Origin: Chaenocephalus aceratus
Lineage: Eukaryota; Chordata; Actinopteri; Perciformes; Channichthyidae
NCBI GenBank assembly: GCA_023974075.1
Contig: CM043785.1
Coordinates: forward strand, 24,369,169-24,433,168
Length of the DNA: 64,000 nt
Direction: 5' to 3'
Shown: positions 61,923-64,000 of the stretch, piece after piece
Layout of the letters: each line of letters opens with the position of its first letter
How positions within the stretch are numbered: position 1 is the stretch's first letter
Program-made: the position numbers and the translations under genes
The notes under the pieces: model-generated
Told to the model about the DNA's origin: nothing
Database searches by the model: none
What the model saw: only the letters and a program-made list of their open reading frames with translations

Positions 61923-63622
61923 GTAAACACGAAGACCCATACACAGCAATCGCCTACCTATTTTTGGTGGATTCATAATCTGTAGGAATATGTCAACAAC
62001 ATTATTAATTTATATAAACTGAAATTTGCCAAAATGAAATGAATGATAATCTAAAAAACAATACAGGCGGCCCAATATCTAGAAAGTCGCTTTAATTTAT
62101 AACATGCTAAGATAAGATAGATGTACTTTACTAGGACATTATTAATTTGAATTTGGGCTGATGAAAAGCAGTTTTTTTGTTTTACCTCTGTGTGCAAGAA
62201 TGTTCTAGCTCAATTGTGTTCAACTCAGGAAGCCCATGCTGAAGTAATTAGACAGGACACACCTTCAGTGTCCCAGGTGTGAGAGCAGTCTATGCAGATG
62301 GCAAGTCTAAGCACATTTGTGTTGTAATGAGTGCACAGGTATTTGCTTATATGGGGTGTTTGGGAATAACACATTCCAAAGGATCACAAAAAGCAAGTGA
62401 GTCATCTCAATACACTGTACCATATTAAAAATAGTTTGACATGGGGAACACCACATTATCCAAACCTATGAAGTACACAGGCGTGAGCCAATTAGTGTTG
62501 CTAAAAAGAAAAGTGAGTGCAAAGAGGACTCTACATCTCTGGACTGATGAAAGGGAGAGAAGTATGACATAGAGTGGTGAAAGGAAGAGTGTGATATCCA
62601 TCTGGCACACGAGAAGCAGCCTGTGGTATTTTTAGTCTTGTAGTGTGTTGGCACATCATGAATAAATCCTCCTCCTGTAATTGATACATGGAATTGATGT
62701 ATTGATCCAGTTATGTAAGATGTTTGAACAATTGCACACCTTATATTTGGAGTCCAGATTATTTTTGTTCTAACTTCATGTAAGGAAAAGACTCCCCTAT
62801 GCATGTGTGTTTGAAAATGCACCCTTACATTCCCTGTTATCCTAATAACCTACATAATGTGCATGTAAAAATAGATATGCGCAAAGCATTCAAGTTACTC
62901 GATCAATAAACAACCTGCACGGAAGGAAAAAGTCTATGAGGAAAATCTGTACACTTTAGGCAACATCTGTTAAACACTCAATCCCAAATCCTGTTGCACC
63001 ATGCGTGTTTGAGGACAAAAGACGGACAGAAGGACATAGTCAAACAGTGTTATAGTGTATTTTAACAACAGTTAAAAATAAGTGTTTTCTGTATATAGAC
63101 TGGTTGTGATGTGTCGACTCACACAACATGTTATGTCAATGGATATCATGAACTGATGTAAAATGATACTTTTTAAATGCAGCCCTTTTGACACAGACAG
63201 ATTGATTGGATCATTTATAACAGTTGTATACGCCTGTGTGATCCCCTGTCATCATGACCAAATCAAACAAAGCCTGCCTTTCTTTTACCTCTTTTTTTAA
63301 CACTTTCATTTAGGGCTTGACAATATATCAACGTAATATTGATAAAGTGCTATGAGAATAGATATTGTTTGAGATTTTGATATCATTGCAACTTAACATA
63401 AGTTAATTTTTTCCCTAAATTGTGTAATTTTCTGAACTTGACAGAATTGCCGTTCTGTTATTTGCGTGTACCTTCAAAGTCAATGCATCCACATCAATCC
63501 TAATTAATTCTAAGAAATATAATTGTGTACATATTTGTGTGAAAGCACCAATAGCCAACCCTACAGTGTTGTCAGAATATGCTGTACTAATAGTCTGTTC
63601 TCCAACTCTCTTTCCATCCCAG
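61923..63622 (+). other. prss12: prss12 intron 1
   Basis: 1.7 kb, AT-rich, from GTAAAC to TTTCCATCCCAG. No repeat or ORF was recognised in it. Confidence 0.75.
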
Positions 63623-63761
63623 GCTCTGTGCGTTTGCAAGGAGGCCGCACCAAGCTAGATGGCAGGGTCGAAATGTATCTTGGAGGAGTGTGGGGGTCTG
63701 TCTGTAGCGATGAATGGGGGGACGAAGACGCTGCAGTGGTTTGCAGACAGCTGGGCAAGGG
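63623..63761 (+). CDS. prss12: prss12 exon 2: start of first SRCR domain
   Basis: Joins exon 1 in phase 1 (G|GC) to read [19 protein letters not shown], then [23 protein letters not shown]. This is the N-terminal half of a group A SRCR domain (ligand-binding scavenger-receptor module). The donor is taken at GTGAGA (63762). The rest of the domain lies outside the window. Confidence 0.83.
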
Positions 63762-64000
63762 GTGAGAGAGAACCCATGCACACACATGCACTCAGACATG
63801 GATTATTTGCTGGCCTCTGTCTGCCTCCCCCGCTTACATATTCTTTTAGACACAGGTGCCAGTACAATCACCATCTGCCACATAAATTCACATGTGAAGC
63901 TGCCTACAGAGATTTGACATATGGTAAGAGTGTGATAGAAATCTGGTGGGAATGCTAGAACATTTCCCCACAACCTAGACATACACATGCACTCTCTTCA
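63762..64000 (+). other. prss12: Start of prss12 intron 2
   Basis: No further SRCR coding sequence was recognised before the window ends. Confidence 0.5.

Noticed and set aside
61667..61930. 87-codon minus-strand ORF under the kringle exon
   Set aside because: It is antisense to a clear kringle with signal peptide and splice donor.
63908..63921. Possible mini-exon (AG ... GTAAGA) after prss12 exon 2
   Set aside because: Only 14 bp and it does not continue the SRCR domain. Probably chance splice-like signals.

Overview
The window is vertebrate nuclear DNA, almost certainly from a teleost fish. Two host genes can be read with confidence. One is mettl14, complete on the minus strand: 11 coding exons from 59399 down to 38642, giving a 454-residue protein. 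The other is the 5' end of a neurotrypsin-like gene (prss12) on the plus strand: a signal-peptide and kringle exon at 61589-61922 and the start of a first SRCR domain at 63623-63761. The two genes lie head to head, about 2.2 kb apart. Every other coding-looking stretch belongs to transposable elements of types common in fish genomes.

1-16.1 kb: a retrovirus-like LTR element lies on the minus strand. Its 5' LTR is 12987-13566 and its 3' LTR is 1-217, cut by the window edge. It has a tRNA-Asn-type primer site and a broken gag, and most of pol is deleted, leaving only an integrase tail. Inside it are a young non-autonomous LTR element (2902-7188, LTRs that look identical, a giant proline-rich ORF) and a hAT element (11251-12276). 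The retroelement itself sits inside a second, truncated copy of the TTAA-type transposon found at 25-34 kb.

16.1-36.8 kb: a 15-exon minus-strand gene of a Ginger-type (integrase-derived) DNA transposon occupies 16432-22149. It encodes an H2C2 finger, integrase core, GPY/F domain, a repetitive Ala/Ser/Pro domain, a Ulp1-type protease and a PHD finger. It is damaged. Once later insertions are removed, inverted copies of a ~173-bp tandem array flank it. Upstream of the gene are a 2.75-kb foldback element (with an internal hAT) and a 9.2-kb TTAA-flanked transposon. The latter contains a LINE fragment, a 1.07-kb TIR element and a 6.3-kb DIRS retrotransposon, itself split by a PIF/Harbinger element with a MADF fragment.

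36.8-61.6 kb: a MITE, then mettl14. Its introns hold many insertions: hAT elements with perfect 8-bp target duplications, Harbinger MITEs with TTA duplications, a LINE fragment, and a Kolobok-type element with a THAP-domain ORF. A further hAT (59986-60905) lies in the mettl14-prss12 intergenic space. 61.6-64 kb: prss12 exon 1, a 1.7-kb intron and exon 2.

Paired empty and filled sites within the window show the order of many insertions, so the window records a detailed insertion history. No tRNA, rRNA, CRISPR or prokaryotic feature was seen.
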